64,000 nucleotides of DNA from the IMG/VR virus record IMGVR_UViG_3300017971_000026, positions 20,079 to 84,078 of that record. The stretch is one strand, 5' to 3'. Below are positions 7,592 to 16,448 of the stretch, piece by piece. Source of the stretch: a virus. Under the pieces are notes generated by a model, which made no database searches, was not told the DNA's origin, and saw nothing but the letters and a program-made list of their open reading frames with translations. Each line of letters begins with the position of its first letter. Within the stretch, counting starts at the first letter, position 1. Both the position numbers and the translations under genes were made by a program.

Positions 7592-7924
7592 ATGGAGTAC
7601 ACGTTGAAGAAGCCGTGTCCGAAGTGCCCGTTTCGCACCGATGTCCCGAGCTACCTCAAGCGCGGTCGGGCCGAGGGCATCGTCGACGAAATCACCCGCG
7701 ATCGTAGTGGCGGATTCATCTGCCACGAGACGGCCGAGTCGCTCGGGCATGACTGCGGCGAAAAACACTGCGCGGGAGCGTTGGTCGTCCTCGAACACGA
7801 AGGGCGACCGCACCAGATGATGCGGATCGCCGAGCGTCTGGGCATGTACGATCGCAACGCCCTCGACATGACTTCGCCCGTCTTCGAAACCCTCGAAGCC
7901 TTCGTCGAGCATCACGACGCATGA
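7592..7924 (+). CDS. DUF6283-like Cys/His protein
   Basis: 110 residues. KKPCPKCPFR near the N-terminus, a central FICHET and a GEKHCAGALV segment are the Cys/His signature of the DUF6283 family, found in phages and actinobacteria and probably metal binding. Function unknown. The last codons overlap the helicase start (ATGA), indicating a two-gene unit. Confidence 0.65.
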   Translation: MEYTLKKPCPKCPFRTDVPSYLKRGRAEGIVDEITRDRSGGFICHETAESLGHDCGEKHCAGALVVLEHEGRPHQMMRIAERLGMYDRNALDMTSPVFETLEAFVEHHDA

Positions 7925-9555
7925 AGCCGCGCGACTACCAGGCCGACGCGATCCGCGAGTGCTCGCGCGCGCTGAAGAGGCACCGGTCGGCGTTGGTCGC
8001 TATTCCGACAGGCGGGGGCAAAGGCGCCGTGATCGGCATGATCGTCGACATCGCCGCGCGCCAGGGTAGGCGCATCCTCGTGTTCGTTCACCGCCGCGAG
8101 ATCGTCGACCAGCTCGCGGACCACATCCGCCGGTGGGCTGGGACCGAGCCCGCGATCGAACAGGCTGAGCGCCAGCAAGCGACCGACGAGAGCCGAGTCG
8201 TCGTTGGATCGTTGCAGTCGTTGTTGCCACGACTCGACCGATTCGAACCGTCACGATTCGACCTCGTGATCTATGACGAATGTCATCACGCCTGCGCTGT
8301 CACACCACGTCAGCTACTCGCCCACTTCGCACCGGCCAAAGTACTTGGCTTCACCGCGACCCCCAACCGTGGCGACGAGAAGGCCCTCGGCCAGATCTTC
8401 GACACCGTCGCCTACGACATGACCCTCGCCGACGCGATCAAGCTCGGCTGGCTCGTGCCGATCAAGACGCGCGCGATCGAGTGCCCGAGCCTCGACCTAT
8501 CGAAGGTCCGCAAGCGCGGCGGAAAGCTCGTCGACGGGGACCTCGGCGCGGTGATGTCCGAGGTCGCGGTGCTGCGCGAGGCGATCGTCCCGGCTGTCGA
8601 GATCGCCGGCGAGCGACAGGCGATCGTGTTCTGCGTGACGATCGCCCACATGCACTGCGTCGCCGAGACGATCAACGAGGTCGCGGCGGAGCGGTCGCTC
8701 GAGCTGCCGATCGCCATGGTCGACGGCAAGACGCCGAAGACCGCGCGGCGCGAGATCATGCAGGGCTTCCGCGATGGCCGGATCCGCTGGCTGCTCAACG
8801 TCGGCGTTGCCACCGAGGGCTTCGACGCGCCGTCGGCTGAGGTCGTCCTGTTCTTGCGGCCGACGCTGTCGCGCGCGCTGTTCTTGCAGATGGGCGGCCG
8901 AGCCACTCGACCGCTCCCCGGCGTCGTCGACGGTCCCGAGACGCCAGAGGATCGCCGAGCTGCGATCGCGGCGTCTGCCAAGCCCTCGTGCCTGTGGCTG
9001 GACTTCACCGACAACTCGAAGAAGCACGACCTCGCGTCGCCGATCGACTTGCTCGGCGGCGACTACAGCCTGCCCGAGCAGAAGGAGGCCGAGCGCCTGC
9101 TGGCCACAGGGCAAGCCGACGACCTCCTCGCGGCGCTCGAGTCCGCCCGCGCAGCCCACGAAGCGAAGCTCGCTGCCGCCCGAGCTCGCGCTGGCGATCC
9201 CTTCGCCCTGTTCGGGATCGCGTCGAGCAAGGATCGGTGGAGCCGACCGGCGACGAAGAAGCAGACCGCGGCCCTCGGCCCCATGCCTCGGCGGCTCGAC
9301 TTCCGCGAGGCCAACGCCGTGCTCGAGGAGATGGCGCGGCGCAAGGTCTCGGGCCTGGCCATGTACGAGCAGCTCGCCCTGCTCGCGCGGCTGCATCACC
9401 CGGTCGAGCAGCTGCCGACGATGACGCGCGCGGTCGCGGCGAAGCTCGTGGCCGCCGTCGCCATGCGTGGCTGGTTCGCGGACTGCGGCTGGGTCAGGCT
9501 CTACGACCTGGCCGGCGTCGTGCATCCGGGAAGCGTCCTCGCGTCTCGGCGGTAG
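7921..9555 (+). CDS. DEAD/DEAH-type superfamily 2 helicase
   Basis: 544 residues. Motif I is PTGGGKGA near residue 29-36, with Gly where most homologues have Thr/Ser after GK. Motif II is DECH (about 118-121), motif III FTATP (about 142), and motif VI QMGGRATR (about 323-330). This is the ResIII/UvrB-like DNA helicase core that many phages carry for replication initiation or branch processing. A C-terminal helical extension of about 150 residues follows. Translationally coupled to the DUF6283-like gene. The unusual motif I may weaken ATPase activity or may be a tolerated variant. Confidence 0.8.
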   Translation: MKPRDYQADAIRECSRALKRHRSALVAIPTGGGKGAVIGMIVDIAARQGRRILVFVHRREIVDQLADHIRRWAGTEPAIEQAERQQATDESRVVVGSLQSLLPRLDRFEPSRFDLVIYDECHHACAVTPRQLLAHFAPAKVLGFTATPNRGDEKALGQIFDTVAYDMTLADAIKLGWLVPIKTRAIECPSLDLSKVRKRGGKLVDGDLGAVMSEVAVLREAIVPAVEIAGERQAIVFCVTIAHMHCVAETINEVAAERSLELPIAMVDGKTPKTARREIMQGFRDGRIRWLLNVGVATEGFDAPSAEVVLFLRPTLSRALFLQMGGRATRPLPGVVDGPETPEDRRAAIAASAKPSCLWLDFTDNSKKHDLASPIDLLGGDYSLPEQKEAERLLATGQADDLLAALESARAAHEAKLAAARARAGDPFALFGIASSKDRWSRPATKKQTAALGPMPRRLDFREANAVLEEMARRKVSGLAMYEQLALLARLHHPVEQLPTMTRAVAAKLVAAVAMRGWFADCGWVRLYDLAGVVHPGSVLASRR

Positions 9556-9562
9556 ACCGAGC
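9529..9562 (+). promoter_or_regulatory. Type A promoter-like element
   Basis: GGAAGC, N16, GGTAGA, six bases, ATG 9563. It lies inside the last codons of the helicase gene. Confidence 0.6.
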
Positions 9563-10213
9563 ATGAAGCACACGATCGGGATCACTGACCTCGTCGAGGT
9601 CGAGCTTACGCCATGGGGTCGATACGCTGTCGGTGCAACGCACGACAGGGCCAGCGCTCGGGCCACGGGTGAAGACCTCCCCGAGAGGATCACGCGGGCG
9701 GACGTGACCGTAACCATGCCTCTGTGGGAGGCAGTCCGCATGCTTGGACCATTCATCGAATCGAGCCTGAAGTTGCCCATGCGAGCGGTCACGGTCACCG
9801 TGGCCGAGTCCGAGCGCGCGAAGGGCCTCGTCGCTCAGCTGCACGAGGAGCGGGAGTGGCGAGTCGCCCAGGGCAAGCTCGCCGACGAGCGACTGATCCT
9901 GATCAAGCAGCTCGCCAAGGCTGTCGGGCTCGGGTCCACCGAGTACTGCGCGCCCGAGGAGTTGGCGCGGCGCGTGATCGAGTACATCGAGGCTGAGGTC
10001 CCGCGCGTGCCCAACGACGATGGCCTGTGGTTCTACGGCTCGCGCGTCGTCGAGGTCATCGGTGGACCGCACTCGATGCGGGTCAAGCACCGCAACGGCC
10101 GCGAGACTCCGGTCTGCAAAATGCGCGACGAATGGGGCGGACCTGCGCGCCGCGATCCGCGGGTCGAGGGGCCCATGTGCGCGGGCGTCGAGGACGAGGA
10201 CATGCCGTTCTGA
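9563..10213 (+). CDS. Hypothetical protein
   Basis: 216 residues: a beta-rich N-terminal third, a central helical segment (LVAQLHEEREWRVAQGKLAD) and an acidic C-terminal tail. No recognised family. Start set by a type A element. Overlaps the next ATG by one base. Confidence 0.6.
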   Translation: MKHTIGITDLVEVELTPWGRYAVGATHDRASARATGEDLPERITRADVTVTMPLWEAVRMLGPFIESSLKLPMRAVTVTVAESERAKGLVAQLHEEREWRVAQGKLADERLILIKQLAKAVGLGSTEYCAPEELARRVIEYIEAEVPRVPNDDGLWFYGSRVVEVIGGPHSMRVKHRNGRETPVCKMRDEWGGPARRDPRVEGPMCAGVEDEDMPF

Positions 10214-10806
10214 TGACCGCCACAGACCACCACCGCGACCTCGTCGCCCTGGCCATCAACGTGATCGAGTCGTCGACCGCTGATGCGTGGCGCCACCACG
10301 GATTCGGACTCCTATCGCTCTACGTGACACCCGCTCACCGGATCAACATGTGGTCCGAGGATCTACGGCAGATCCAGCCACACGAGGGCGCCTGGCACAC
10401 GCGCGGGTCGACCATTCACTCGACGGTGCTCGCGGGCTCTGTCTGCAACTCGCGGATCGTCCGGTCGCATCGCGGTACGATGCTCGACGCTTGGGTCGTC
10501 CACGACGGCGACCTGATCCCGAGCGATCGCTACCCTGTCATAGCCAACGTCCGCGAGCCGGCGTCGTTCGGACCGCGGTCTGGCTACCTCACCCAGCGAG
10601 GATGCGGACACTGTACCGAGCCCGGTGTTCGCGGCGCAGTCACCTCGGTCTTGATCATGGGGGTGGGCGAGAAGCCGGCGGAGATCTGGGTGCCGACAGG
10701 GACCGAGCCGAAGCGAGCATTCGACAATAGGTGCAGTGACGAAGTGATCAACCGAGTTCGCGCGAACTCGCTCGTTCTTCTGCGCGAGCAGTCTGATGCG
10801 GGCTGA
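10213..10806 (+). CDS. Hypothetical protein
   Basis: 197 residues, no recognised domain. TGATG junction with the upstream gene and an 11-nt overlap with the downstream one, so part of the 9563-11098 operon. Contains a HIST-like stretch TRGSTIHSTVLAGSVCN and a GCGHC pair, but no assignable motif set. Confidence 0.55.
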   Translation: MTATDHHRDLVALAINVIESSTADAWRHHGFGLLSLYVTPAHRINMWSEDLRQIQPHEGAWHTRGSTIHSTVLAGSVCNSRIVRSHRGTMLDAWVVHDGDLIPSDRYPVIANVREPASFGPRSGYLTQRGCGHCTEPGVRGAVTSVLIMGVGEKPAEIWVPTGTEPKRAFDNRCSDEVINRVRANSLVLLREQSDAG

Positions 10807-11098
10807 CCGGACCCTCTGCATCGCCGCCGCGTCCGACACGGTCACGGCGGCGCACTTCAAGGGCCGTCACCGCGAGGGCAAGCCGGTCGACCTGTTCGGC
10901 CGGCGCTGGACGATCACGAAGCTGCGCGAGGTCGAGGGCCTCGTGCTCGTCGAGTTGCAGGCGAGCGAGCGCGAGGGGCCGATCATGTGCTCGAAGTGCG
11001 GGTCGTTCGAGTGGGACACGCCCGGTGGCCCGGGGATCTACGAGTGCCAGGGCTGTCCGCACCGGGGCCCCGGGCTCGATGGCGGCGTGCTGTTCTAG
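10796..11098 (+). CDS. Zinc-ribbon-like small protein
   Basis: 100 residues. The C-terminal third has CSKCGSFEWDTP followed by YECQGCP, two CxxC knuckles that make a zinc ribbon. The N-terminal part is basic. Likely nucleic-acid or protein binding. The stop codon abuts the type A element of the next gene. Confidence 0.6.
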   Translation: MRADRTLCIAAASDTVTAAHFKGRHREGKPVDLFGRRWTITKLREVEGLVLVELQASEREGPIMCSKCGSFEWDTPGGPGIYECQGCPHRGPGLDGGVLF

Positions 11099-11134
11099 GG
11101 AAGCGATCGGCGCGGCCGTAGGTAGAGATCGCCG
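11099..11134 (+). promoter_or_regulatory. Type A promoter-like element
   Basis: GGAAGC, N16, GGTAGA, eight bases, ATG 11135. Confidence 0.55.
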
Positions 11135-11446
11135 ATGACCAAGAAGCCTGACCCCGCAACCGTCGCCTACGACTCGAAGAAGGGCGCCGAGCGCAGCGCT
11201 CGGATCGAAGCCCGGATCGAGACCCTCGGCACCTACAAGGGATGGGCCGCCAACGCCGAGGCGAGCGCGCTCCGATGGGCGCTCGCGCGGCTCGAGTTCG
11301 TCGAGGCGAAGCTCGCGTCCGAGCCTCGGATCTCGCAGGCGCGCGCGGCCGCGATCATCGAAGCGTGGCTGGTCGACGGTGCCCGCAATCACGACGGTCG
11401 GCCAGTCCTCGACGGGCTCGACCTCGACGGACTGGGGATCGGGTGA
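11135..11446 (+). CDS. Hypothetical helical protein
   Basis: 103 residues, almost all helix, Ala/Arg/Glu-rich. No family recognised. Led by a type A element; its stop overlaps the GTG of a 21-codon ORF. Confidence 0.6.
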   Translation: MTKKPDPATVAYDSKKGAERSARIEARIETLGTYKGWAANAEASALRWALARLEFVEAKLASEPRISQARAAAIIEAWLVDGARNHDGRPVLDGLDLDGLGIG

Positions 11447-11508
11447 TTGGCGCGACCCTCGTCTCGGCAATGGACCAGGCGAGGGCTCGGATCGCTCGGC
11501 GGGGATGA
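11443..11508 (+). CDS. Possible 21-residue peptide
   Basis: GTG start in a GTGA overlap with the upstream stop, encoding MIGATLVSAMDQARARIARR plus one Gly. The overlap style matches genuine genes in this genome, but the ORF is too short to judge by content. A second short frame begins ATGA at 11505. Confidence 0.3.
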   Translation: MIGATLVSAMDQARARIARRG

Positions 11509-11628
11509 CCGTCGGTGGACTAGATCTCCGCCACGCTCCTGGGGTAGAACGAGAAAAGCCAAGGCGGTGAGACGCCAAGGCTCGTGGGGTCAGCCGGCTC
11601 CATGGACTTCAAACAAGGAGGGCCCGAC

Positions 11629-11895
11629 GTGGCCGAAGATACCACGCCCGACGAGGGCGACAAGACCGAAGGCGAGCGTTGCGACGTCTGCCTGCGGATC
11701 CGCATCACGAGCGAGGAACTCAAGCCCCATGAGGGCAAGACGATCACGGAGATCGAGGCCGTGATCGGAAAACGCTGCTGGTCGCCCGGATCGGGCCCCT
11801 GCGTCAGTCTCGGCTGGGCGCGCGTCCGCAAGCTCGAGAACTTGATCCGCTCCGCGATTGACGACCGATCGAGGCCGGGGCCACACGATGGGTGA
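11629..11895 (+). CDS. Hypothetical Cys-containing protein
   Basis: 88 residues. GTG 11629 is preferred over the upstream ATG at 11602 because AAGGAGG lies 7 nt before it, one of the few clear Shine-Dalgarno sites here. A CDVC pair and a later GKRCW suggest metal binding. A GGTAGA-like box at about 11540 and about 80 nt of untranslated leader with the direct repeat GCCAAGGC precede it. Overlaps the initiator gene by 8 nt. Confidence 0.6.
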   Translation: MAEDTTPDEGDKTEGERCDVCLRIRITSEELKPHEGKTITEIEAVIGKRCWSPGSGPCVSLGWARVRKLENLIRSAIDDRSRPGPHDG

Positions 11896-13012
11896 GTGGT
11901 CAGCGCCAGTCGATCGCTGGGTCAGGAGGGCCAAGGGCGTCGACGGCAAGATGCTCGGCGCACCGGCGAGGCTCCTCCTCGACGACCTCTGGTCGAAGGC
12001 CGACGCCCCGAGCAAGCGCGACCCCGAGGCCCATGTCTTCGTCTACGGCGAGTGGATCACCGTCGGTGAGATCGCCCGTGACTTCGAGTGCGCCGATCGC
12101 ACGATCCGCACGCAGTTCGCGCAGATATTCAATGCTGGACTCGCCAAGAAGGGTCGCGGGGTCAACAACCACGGCCGCGAGGTCGACGGGATCTGGCTCG
12201 CCAACGTGCCCTCGGCCGGATGGTTTGATCCGCCGACCCGGATCAAATCGTCCGATCAAACCATCCACGATCGCGGATCAAACCATCCGGCTGCCCGGAT
12301 CAAATCGTCCGGGGACGCGGATCAAACCATCCACGAAAACGGATCATTTAATCCGCACGATCGGCAAAAAACGTCCGCCAACCCGGATCAAATGATCCGC
12401 GCCTATAAGGAAGACCCAATTAACCCAATTGGACCCGATCAGACCCGATCGCGCGAGGCCGGGCAGGCCGGCCTGTTCGGTGACGAGCCAGTGGTGGAGG
12501 AGACTGCACCTGGTGAGTCCGTCACCCCTGCGAAGATCCGGGCCTGGTGGGACGAGGTCTTCGTGCCGCTGCGCGCCGAGACACTCGACCGATACCGGAC
12601 GGGATCTGCGCAGCCGATCGCATGCTCGAAATCCAGGATGGCGGCGCTGCGCAAGCGCATCGCCGAGACCTGCCCTGGGGTGCCGTGGACAGATCCGACC
12701 CCCGGTGTCGACGGCGTCCGCGAGCAGCTGACCCACGTCGTGCGCAACGCAGCGGCTAGGGTCCACGAGCATCGTGGAGGAGAGACCTCGTGGGGGTGGA
12801 ACTCGCTCGACGCGATCCAGCCGAAGCACTGGACGGCCGAGAAGAACTTCACCCGGTACTACGAGGCACCACCTGCCGACGACAGCGACGGGAAGCCTCC
12901 GCCCGATGTCGAGGTAATCGGCGGCGTGGTCCAATACCCTCGAGCCGACGCGACGAACTACGGCACCGGCACCGCCTACGGCGACCCACGGAGGCGACGC
13001 CGCGATGACTGA
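11888..13012 (+). CDS. Lambda O-like replication initiator with internal origin
   Basis: 374 residues. Residues about 25-100 form a winged-helix DNA-binding domain (LLLDDLWSKAD, then ITVGEIARDFECADRTIRTQ). The middle (about 115-180) is a low-complexity linker encoded by the iteron array at 12218-12398. The C-terminal half (about 200-340) would be the helicase-loading part. Order and architecture match lambdoid O proteins: N-terminal origin binding, origin inside the gene, DnaB-type helicase next. It probably melts the origin and recruits the helicase encoded at 13005. Overlaps both neighbours. Confidence 0.7.
   Translation: MGEWSAPVDRWVRRAKGVDGKMLGAPARLLLDDLWSKADAPSKRDPEAHVFVYGEWITVGEIARDFECADRTIRTQFAQIFNAGLAKKGRGVNNHGREVDGIWLANVPSAGWFDPPTRIKSSDQTIHDRGSNHPAARIKSSGDADQTIHENGSFNPHDRQKTSANPDQMIRAYKEDPINPIGPDQTRSREAGQAGLFGDEPVVEETAPGESVTPAKIRAWWDEVFVPLRAETLDRYRTGSAQPIACSKSRMAALRKRIAETCPGVPWTDPTPGVDGVREQLTHVVRNAAARVHEHRGGETSWGWNSLDAIQPKHWTAEKNFTRYYEAPPADDSDGKPPPDVEVIGGVVQYPRADATNYGTGTAYGDPRRRRRDD
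12218..12398 (+). repeat. Iteron array (probable replication origin) inside the initiator gene
   Basis: Seven 14-bp units start every 22 bp at 12253, 12275, 12297, 12319, 12341, 12363 and 12385. The consensus is GGATCAAACCATCC, with GGATCAAATCGTCC as a common variant. The 12363 copy is degenerate. One extra direct copy sits at 12240 and one inverted copy (GGATGGTTTGATCC) at 12218. Because 22 is not a multiple of three, the repeats fall in different reading frames and the protein is not repeated, so selection is on the DNA. 22 bp is close to two helical turns. Confidence 0.85.
12399..12450 (+). other. AT-rich stretch next to the iterons (candidate unwinding element)
   Basis: Immediately after the last iteron the sequence contains CCTATAAGG and AATTAACCCAATT, markedly AT-richer than the surrounding genome. 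An AT-rich unwinding region beside iterons is the lambda origin layout. Still inside the coding sequence. Confidence 0.55.
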
Positions 13013-14516
13013 CCACGGCCTGCCCCACAACCCGGCGGCCGAGCTCGCCTGCGTCGCGGCGATCTACGCCCGAGGAGTCCCGGGCCTCGACCAGGTCGTC
13101 GCCGAGGTCCGAGACGCCGACGCGTTTCTCAACCCGAGGAACCAGGCGCTCTTCGCAGCGATGCTCGCCTGCGCTGACGCCGGCGAGCCGATCGCCGATG
13201 ACCAGATCGTGAGCGAGCTTCGTCGCCTCGGTGACTTCGACCGTCTCGGCGGGGCGTCGGTCTTCGAGTACCTGCGATCCGGGATCACCACGAGGACCAC
13301 CGACGCTGCGAAGGCCGTGCGCCGGGACTACATGCGCCGGCAGCTGTTCACCCAGCTGCGCGAGGTGAGCGAACGGCCGCTGCACGACGACGACGTCGCC
13401 GCCTCGATCAACGCAGCTCGACAGGTCCTCGACCGGCTCGAGCAGGACCAGGCCCGCAAGCGGGTTTCGATCCGCGACGCGGTGGCCGAGACGCGTGAGG
13501 AGCTCTACGCCGACCCCAGCGAGTTGACTGGCCACGTCCCGCTCGGCTTCGCGTCGATCGACGAGTACGCCGGAGCCCCCGAGCCCGGCGACCTGGTGAT
13601 ACTCGGCGCCGAGTCAGGCACCGGCAAGACGGCCGCGCTGCTCAGCTGGATCCGCAACGGCGTCCTGGACTGGCACGAGAACCTCGGCCGCTACCGACCG
13701 AGGGCCATGCCGATCCCGGCGCTCATGTTCAGCGGCGAGATGCTTCTGCCCAAGCTGGTCCGCCGCTGGCTCTCGGACATGGCTGGGATCGACGGACGGG
13801 ATCTTCGTGGCCGGCTCGACCCCGAGTGGCTGGAGGCGAAGCGCGGTCGGGTCACGCACCGGGAGATCGTCGACCGCGAGCTCGACATCCTCGCCGCCTG
13901 CGCGATCGAACTCGCGGACCCGCGGGCGTCGACGTCGATCGACGGGATCGCGGCAGAGGCTCGAGCTTGGCGCACCGCGATGGTCTCGAAGTACGGGGCC
14001 AAGTCGCCGGGGCTGATCGGCGTCGACTTCCTGCAGCTCGTCGACCCGCCGTCGGGCCTCGCTCGGAACATCCGCAGCGACGAGCGCGAGGAGGCGAAGG
14101 CGAAGGCACTCAAGCGCCTCGCCATGGGCACAGGAACCGTCGTCACCGCGCTCTCGCAGCTGACCGTTCCGAAGGGCGCCGAGGGTGAGCGTCCTCGGGT
14201 CTCGTGGATCCGCGGGTCGAAGGGGATCCGCAACGCGGCGGACCGGATCTACCTGCTCCATCGGCCGTGGATCCACGACCCCAACGTCAGCGACCGCGAG
14301 GCCGAGTACCAGCACCTGCGGGGACTCGCCAATGAGGGCCGGCTCGGCGATCAGGGCAAGCGCTTTCGCGGGCTCGAGCACGCTCGGCACTACGCCGAGG
14401 TCGGGATCGCCAAGGGTCGAGACGGCGCGGCGTTCCGCTGGCTGCCGCTGGACTTCGCGCCCGAGTACACGCGCTTCCTCGACTGGTCGGGAAGCGAACA
14501 CCAGGCCAACGGGTAG
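13005..14516 (+). CDS. DnaB-type replicative helicase
   Basis: 503 residues. The N-terminal DnaB_N helical domain (residues about 8-105) is followed by a linker and a RecA-like core. Walker A is GAESGTGKT at 201-209 and Walker B LIGVDFLQLV about 140 residues later. A conserved SQLT and RGSKGIRNAADRIYLL follow. As the ring helicase it would unwind the fork from the origin in the preceding gene. ATG 13005 overlaps the initiator by 8 nt. Confidence 0.88.
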   Translation: MTDHGLPHNPAAELACVAAIYARGVPGLDQVVAEVRDADAFLNPRNQALFAAMLACADAGEPIADDQIVSELRRLGDFDRLGGASVFEYLRSGITTRTTDAAKAVRRDYMRRQLFTQLREVSERPLHDDDVAASINAARQVLDRLEQDQARKRVSIRDAVAETREELYADPSELTGHVPLGFASIDEYAGAPEPGDLVILGAESGTGKTAALLSWIRNGVLDWHENLGRYRPRAMPIPALMFSGEMLLPKLVRRWLSDMAGIDGRDLRGRLDPEWLEAKRGRVTHREIVDRELDILAACAIELADPRASTSIDGIAAEARAWRTAMVSKYGAKSPGLIGVDFLQLVDPPSGLARNIRSDEREEAKAKALKRLAMGTGTVVTALSQLTVPKGAEGERPRVSWIRGSKGIRNAADRIYLLHRPWIHDPNVSDREAEYQHLRGLANEGRLGDQGKRFRGLEHARHYAEVGIAKGRDGAAFRWLPLDFAPEYTRFLDWSGSEHQANG

Positions 14517-14523
14517 GACCGAC
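14490..14523 (+). promoter_or_regulatory. Type A promoter-like element
   Basis: GGAAGC, N16, GGTAGG, six bases, ATG 14524; overlaps the end of the helicase gene. Confidence 0.6.
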
Positions 14524-14712
14524 ATGAGCGAGAAAATCAGCACCGTCACGATCGCGCGCCAGGCCGAGGGCATGGCCAAGGCTATGGGCCTTGACCCGAC
14601 CGAGGCGGCGGTCCGACTCACCGCCGAGAACATCCGGCGCGGCGTTTCCGTCGAGTCCACGACCCGGCCGGTCCCCGCGGGAAAGCTTCGCGATCCGGAG
14701 TTCGACCAGTGA
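14524..14712 (+). CDS. Small hypothetical protein
   Basis: 62 residues, helical N-terminus, no family. First gene of a run of five overlapping small genes (14524-16130). Confidence 0.55.
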   Translation: MSEKISTVTIARQAEGMAKAMGLDPTEAAVRLTAENIRRGVSVESTTRPVPAGKLRDPEFDQ

Positions 14713-15056
14713 CCGACCCGCCCGTCTCCGACGCCGACCTCGGGCCGAACCTCGAAGCCGAACTCGCCCGGCTGTCGCCGGCGCAGCGCCAACGCTACGA
14801 CGCGTGGATCTGCGCGTACAAAATCGAGTGGGACCGCGAGTGTCTGCGGCGAGCTGCTCAAGCCGATCGCATCCTGGCGCTCCGGTCGGACCTCGCAGCG
14901 TCTAAACAGGATTTTCGCGACAAACTCCGAGAGGGCGCCGAGGGCTTCGTAGTGCTGGCCCTCGTCGCGATCGGAATCGCCGGGACCGGCGGTGTCTGCA
15001 TCGGGATCCTACTCGCGCTTGTCCGCGCAGGCTGGCGCGCAGGGGCAACGTTGTGA
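14709..15056 (+). CDS. Membrane protein with N-terminal coiled-coil-like region
   Basis: 115 residues. Residues 1-75 are charged helix; residues about 78-105 are one hydrophobic Gly-rich segment (FVVLALVAIGIAGTGG). GTG start in a GTGA overlap. Probably inner membrane; function unknown. Confidence 0.6.
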   Translation: MTDPPVSDADLGPNLEAELARLSPAQRQRYDAWICAYKIEWDRECLRRAAQADRILALRSDLAASKQDFRDKLREGAEGFVVLALVAIGIAGTGGVCIGILLALVRAGWRAGATL

Positions 15057-15319
15057 GCGTCCACGAGCAGCAGACCCTCGGCCTGCCCGTCGTCCAGCGC
15101 GAGGCCCTCGCCGCGATCATGCGCGGCGGTCCGCTGACGAAGCGCGAGTCGACGCGGCTCCGCCACCGGACCGGCTACGCGCAGATCACATTCCGCGGCA
15201 AGCCGATCGCCAACGCGGTGATCCGCGAGTTGGCCGCGAGGGCTCGCGCCGCTGAGTTGCCGACGTTCACGCGCCGACCGGCCCCGCTCGCGGCGCTTTC
15301 GATCGGGGCAGCACGGTGA
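15053..15319 (+). CDS. Hypothetical basic protein
   Basis: 88 residues, Arg-rich, helix-turn-helix-like spacing (VQREALAAIMRGGPLTKRES). May bind DNA, but no family is recognised. GTG start in a GTGA overlap. Confidence 0.5.
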   Translation: MSVHEQQTLGLPVVQREALAAIMRGGPLTKRESTRLRHRTGYAQITFRGKPIANAVIRELAARARAAELPTFTRRPAPLAALSIGAAR

Positions 15320-15606
15320 GCGCCTCCGGCACGCCGGCGAAGTGTGAGTGCGGGACCGAGGGCCCGTCACGAGGACCGAAGGCGATCGCCCGCGGATGGA
15401 CATGCGACCGACGGAGCGCGGGCGGATCGACGTGGACCTGCTCGGCTTGCTCGACCGCGCGTCGTGCCGAGCGAGCACGGCTGCGCGCCGAGGAGCGGGC
15501 GCTCCGCGAACTCGACCGGCAGTCGGACGACGAGATCCGCGAAGCACTCCCGCCCGAGTTGCGCGCCTCGCTCGGACTCCTGCTCGGGTTTAGGTTGCGC
15601 CGATGA
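15316..15606 (+). CDS. Small Cys-containing protein
   Basis: 96 residues. Four cysteines as CECG, CD and CSAC in the first half make a probable zinc knuckle. The second half is a charged helix. GTGA overlap at the start, ATGA at the end. Confidence 0.5.
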   Translation: MSASGTPAKCECGTEGPSRGPKAIARGWTCDRRSAGGSTWTCSACSTARRAERARLRAEERALRELDRQSDDEIREALPPELRASLGLLLGFRLRR

Positions 15607-16130
15607 CGCGGTGTCGCCCAGAGACCCGAGCCCGCGCGGTGCTTGCGCTGCTCGATCCATGGCTTGATCGTGTCGATCGCGGGCTCGGGTTCGGCGACGT
15701 GGACCTCGCACGCACGAGGAGCCGCCTGGGTTCGCTCGTGCACCGAGTTCGGGCCGTCGCAGTGCGAGGGGAGCACCCCGATCTGGTCGGGCTCACAATC
15801 GATTCTCGTGCGTCGTCTCGACATGCCGCGATCGACGCGCTCTTGAGCTTCGCGCGAAGCTCGCACGCTCCTGGGATCTCGCCGGCTGAGGTCGAGGCGA
15901 AGACATCCGAGCTGACGTCCGCCGAGGACGCCGCGTTCGAGGACGGATCGCTGTTCGTTCAGCGGCTCCTCGAACAGATTCGACGCGCCCCGGCCCGGGC
16001 GGTCGCGGGCCGCTTCGACCTCGACGAGCCTGTCGACCTCGGGCCCAACCCCGCCAACGTCGTCAGGATGCCCGGCGTAACCTCCGACCAGGCGCGAGCG
16101 ATGACCGACCGCGTCATGGGGGCCTCGTGA
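15603..16130 (+). CDS. Hypothetical protein
   Basis: 175 residues, helical and Arg/Ala-rich, no recognised domain. Last gene of the 14524-16130 overlapping set. Confidence 0.55.
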   Translation: MTRCRPETRARAVLALLDPWLDRVDRGLGFGDVDLARTRSRLGSLVHRVRAVAVRGEHPDLVGLTIDSRASSRHAAIDALLSFARSSHAPGISPAEVEAKTSELTSAEDAAFEDGSLFVQRLLEQIRRAPARAVAGRFDLDEPVDLGPNPANVVRMPGVTSDQARAMTDRVMGAS

Positions 16131-16187
16131 CCCGCCGACGGCCCCGCTTGCAACGCGAGCGCTGGGGCGCAACCCTACGGGTGCGCG

Positions 16188-16448
16188 ATGCCGATCAGGA
16201 TCACAGTGCCGGAGGTTGCAACCGTGCGCGCGGGCTGGCGCCGCTGCGCAAGGCGAAGGGCAAAGGACGTCGCCGAGCTGGCCCGGCAGCTGGGGGTGAC
16301 TCGCCAGTACCTCAGCCGGATCCTCAACGGCCAGACGCAGACCATGCCGGCGTGGATCTATATGGCGCTCTGCGCAAAACTCGAGATCGATCCACTCAAA
16401 CACCTGACCACCAAGGAGCCACCATGGCTGCAACGATCACCCAACTGA
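16188..16448 (+). CDS. XRE-family helix-turn-helix regulator
   Basis: 86 residues. The core AKDVAELARQLGVTRQYLSR followed by ILNGQTQTMPAWIYMALCAK is a canonical Cro/C1-type helix-turn-helix. TACGGG lies six bases before the ATG, a weak type B match. It overlaps the following gene by 25 nt and sits between the small-gene run and the recombination genes, so it probably regulates one of them. Confidence 0.75.
   Translation: MPIRITVPEVATVRAGWRRCARRRAKDVAELARQLGVTRQYLSRILNGQTQTMPAWIYMALCAKLEIDPLKHLTTKEPPWLQRSPN

Noticed and set aside
12236-12400. Protein repeat domain in the initiator
   Set aside because: The 22-bp period is not a multiple of three, so the amino-acid sequence is not repeated; the repeat acts at DNA level.
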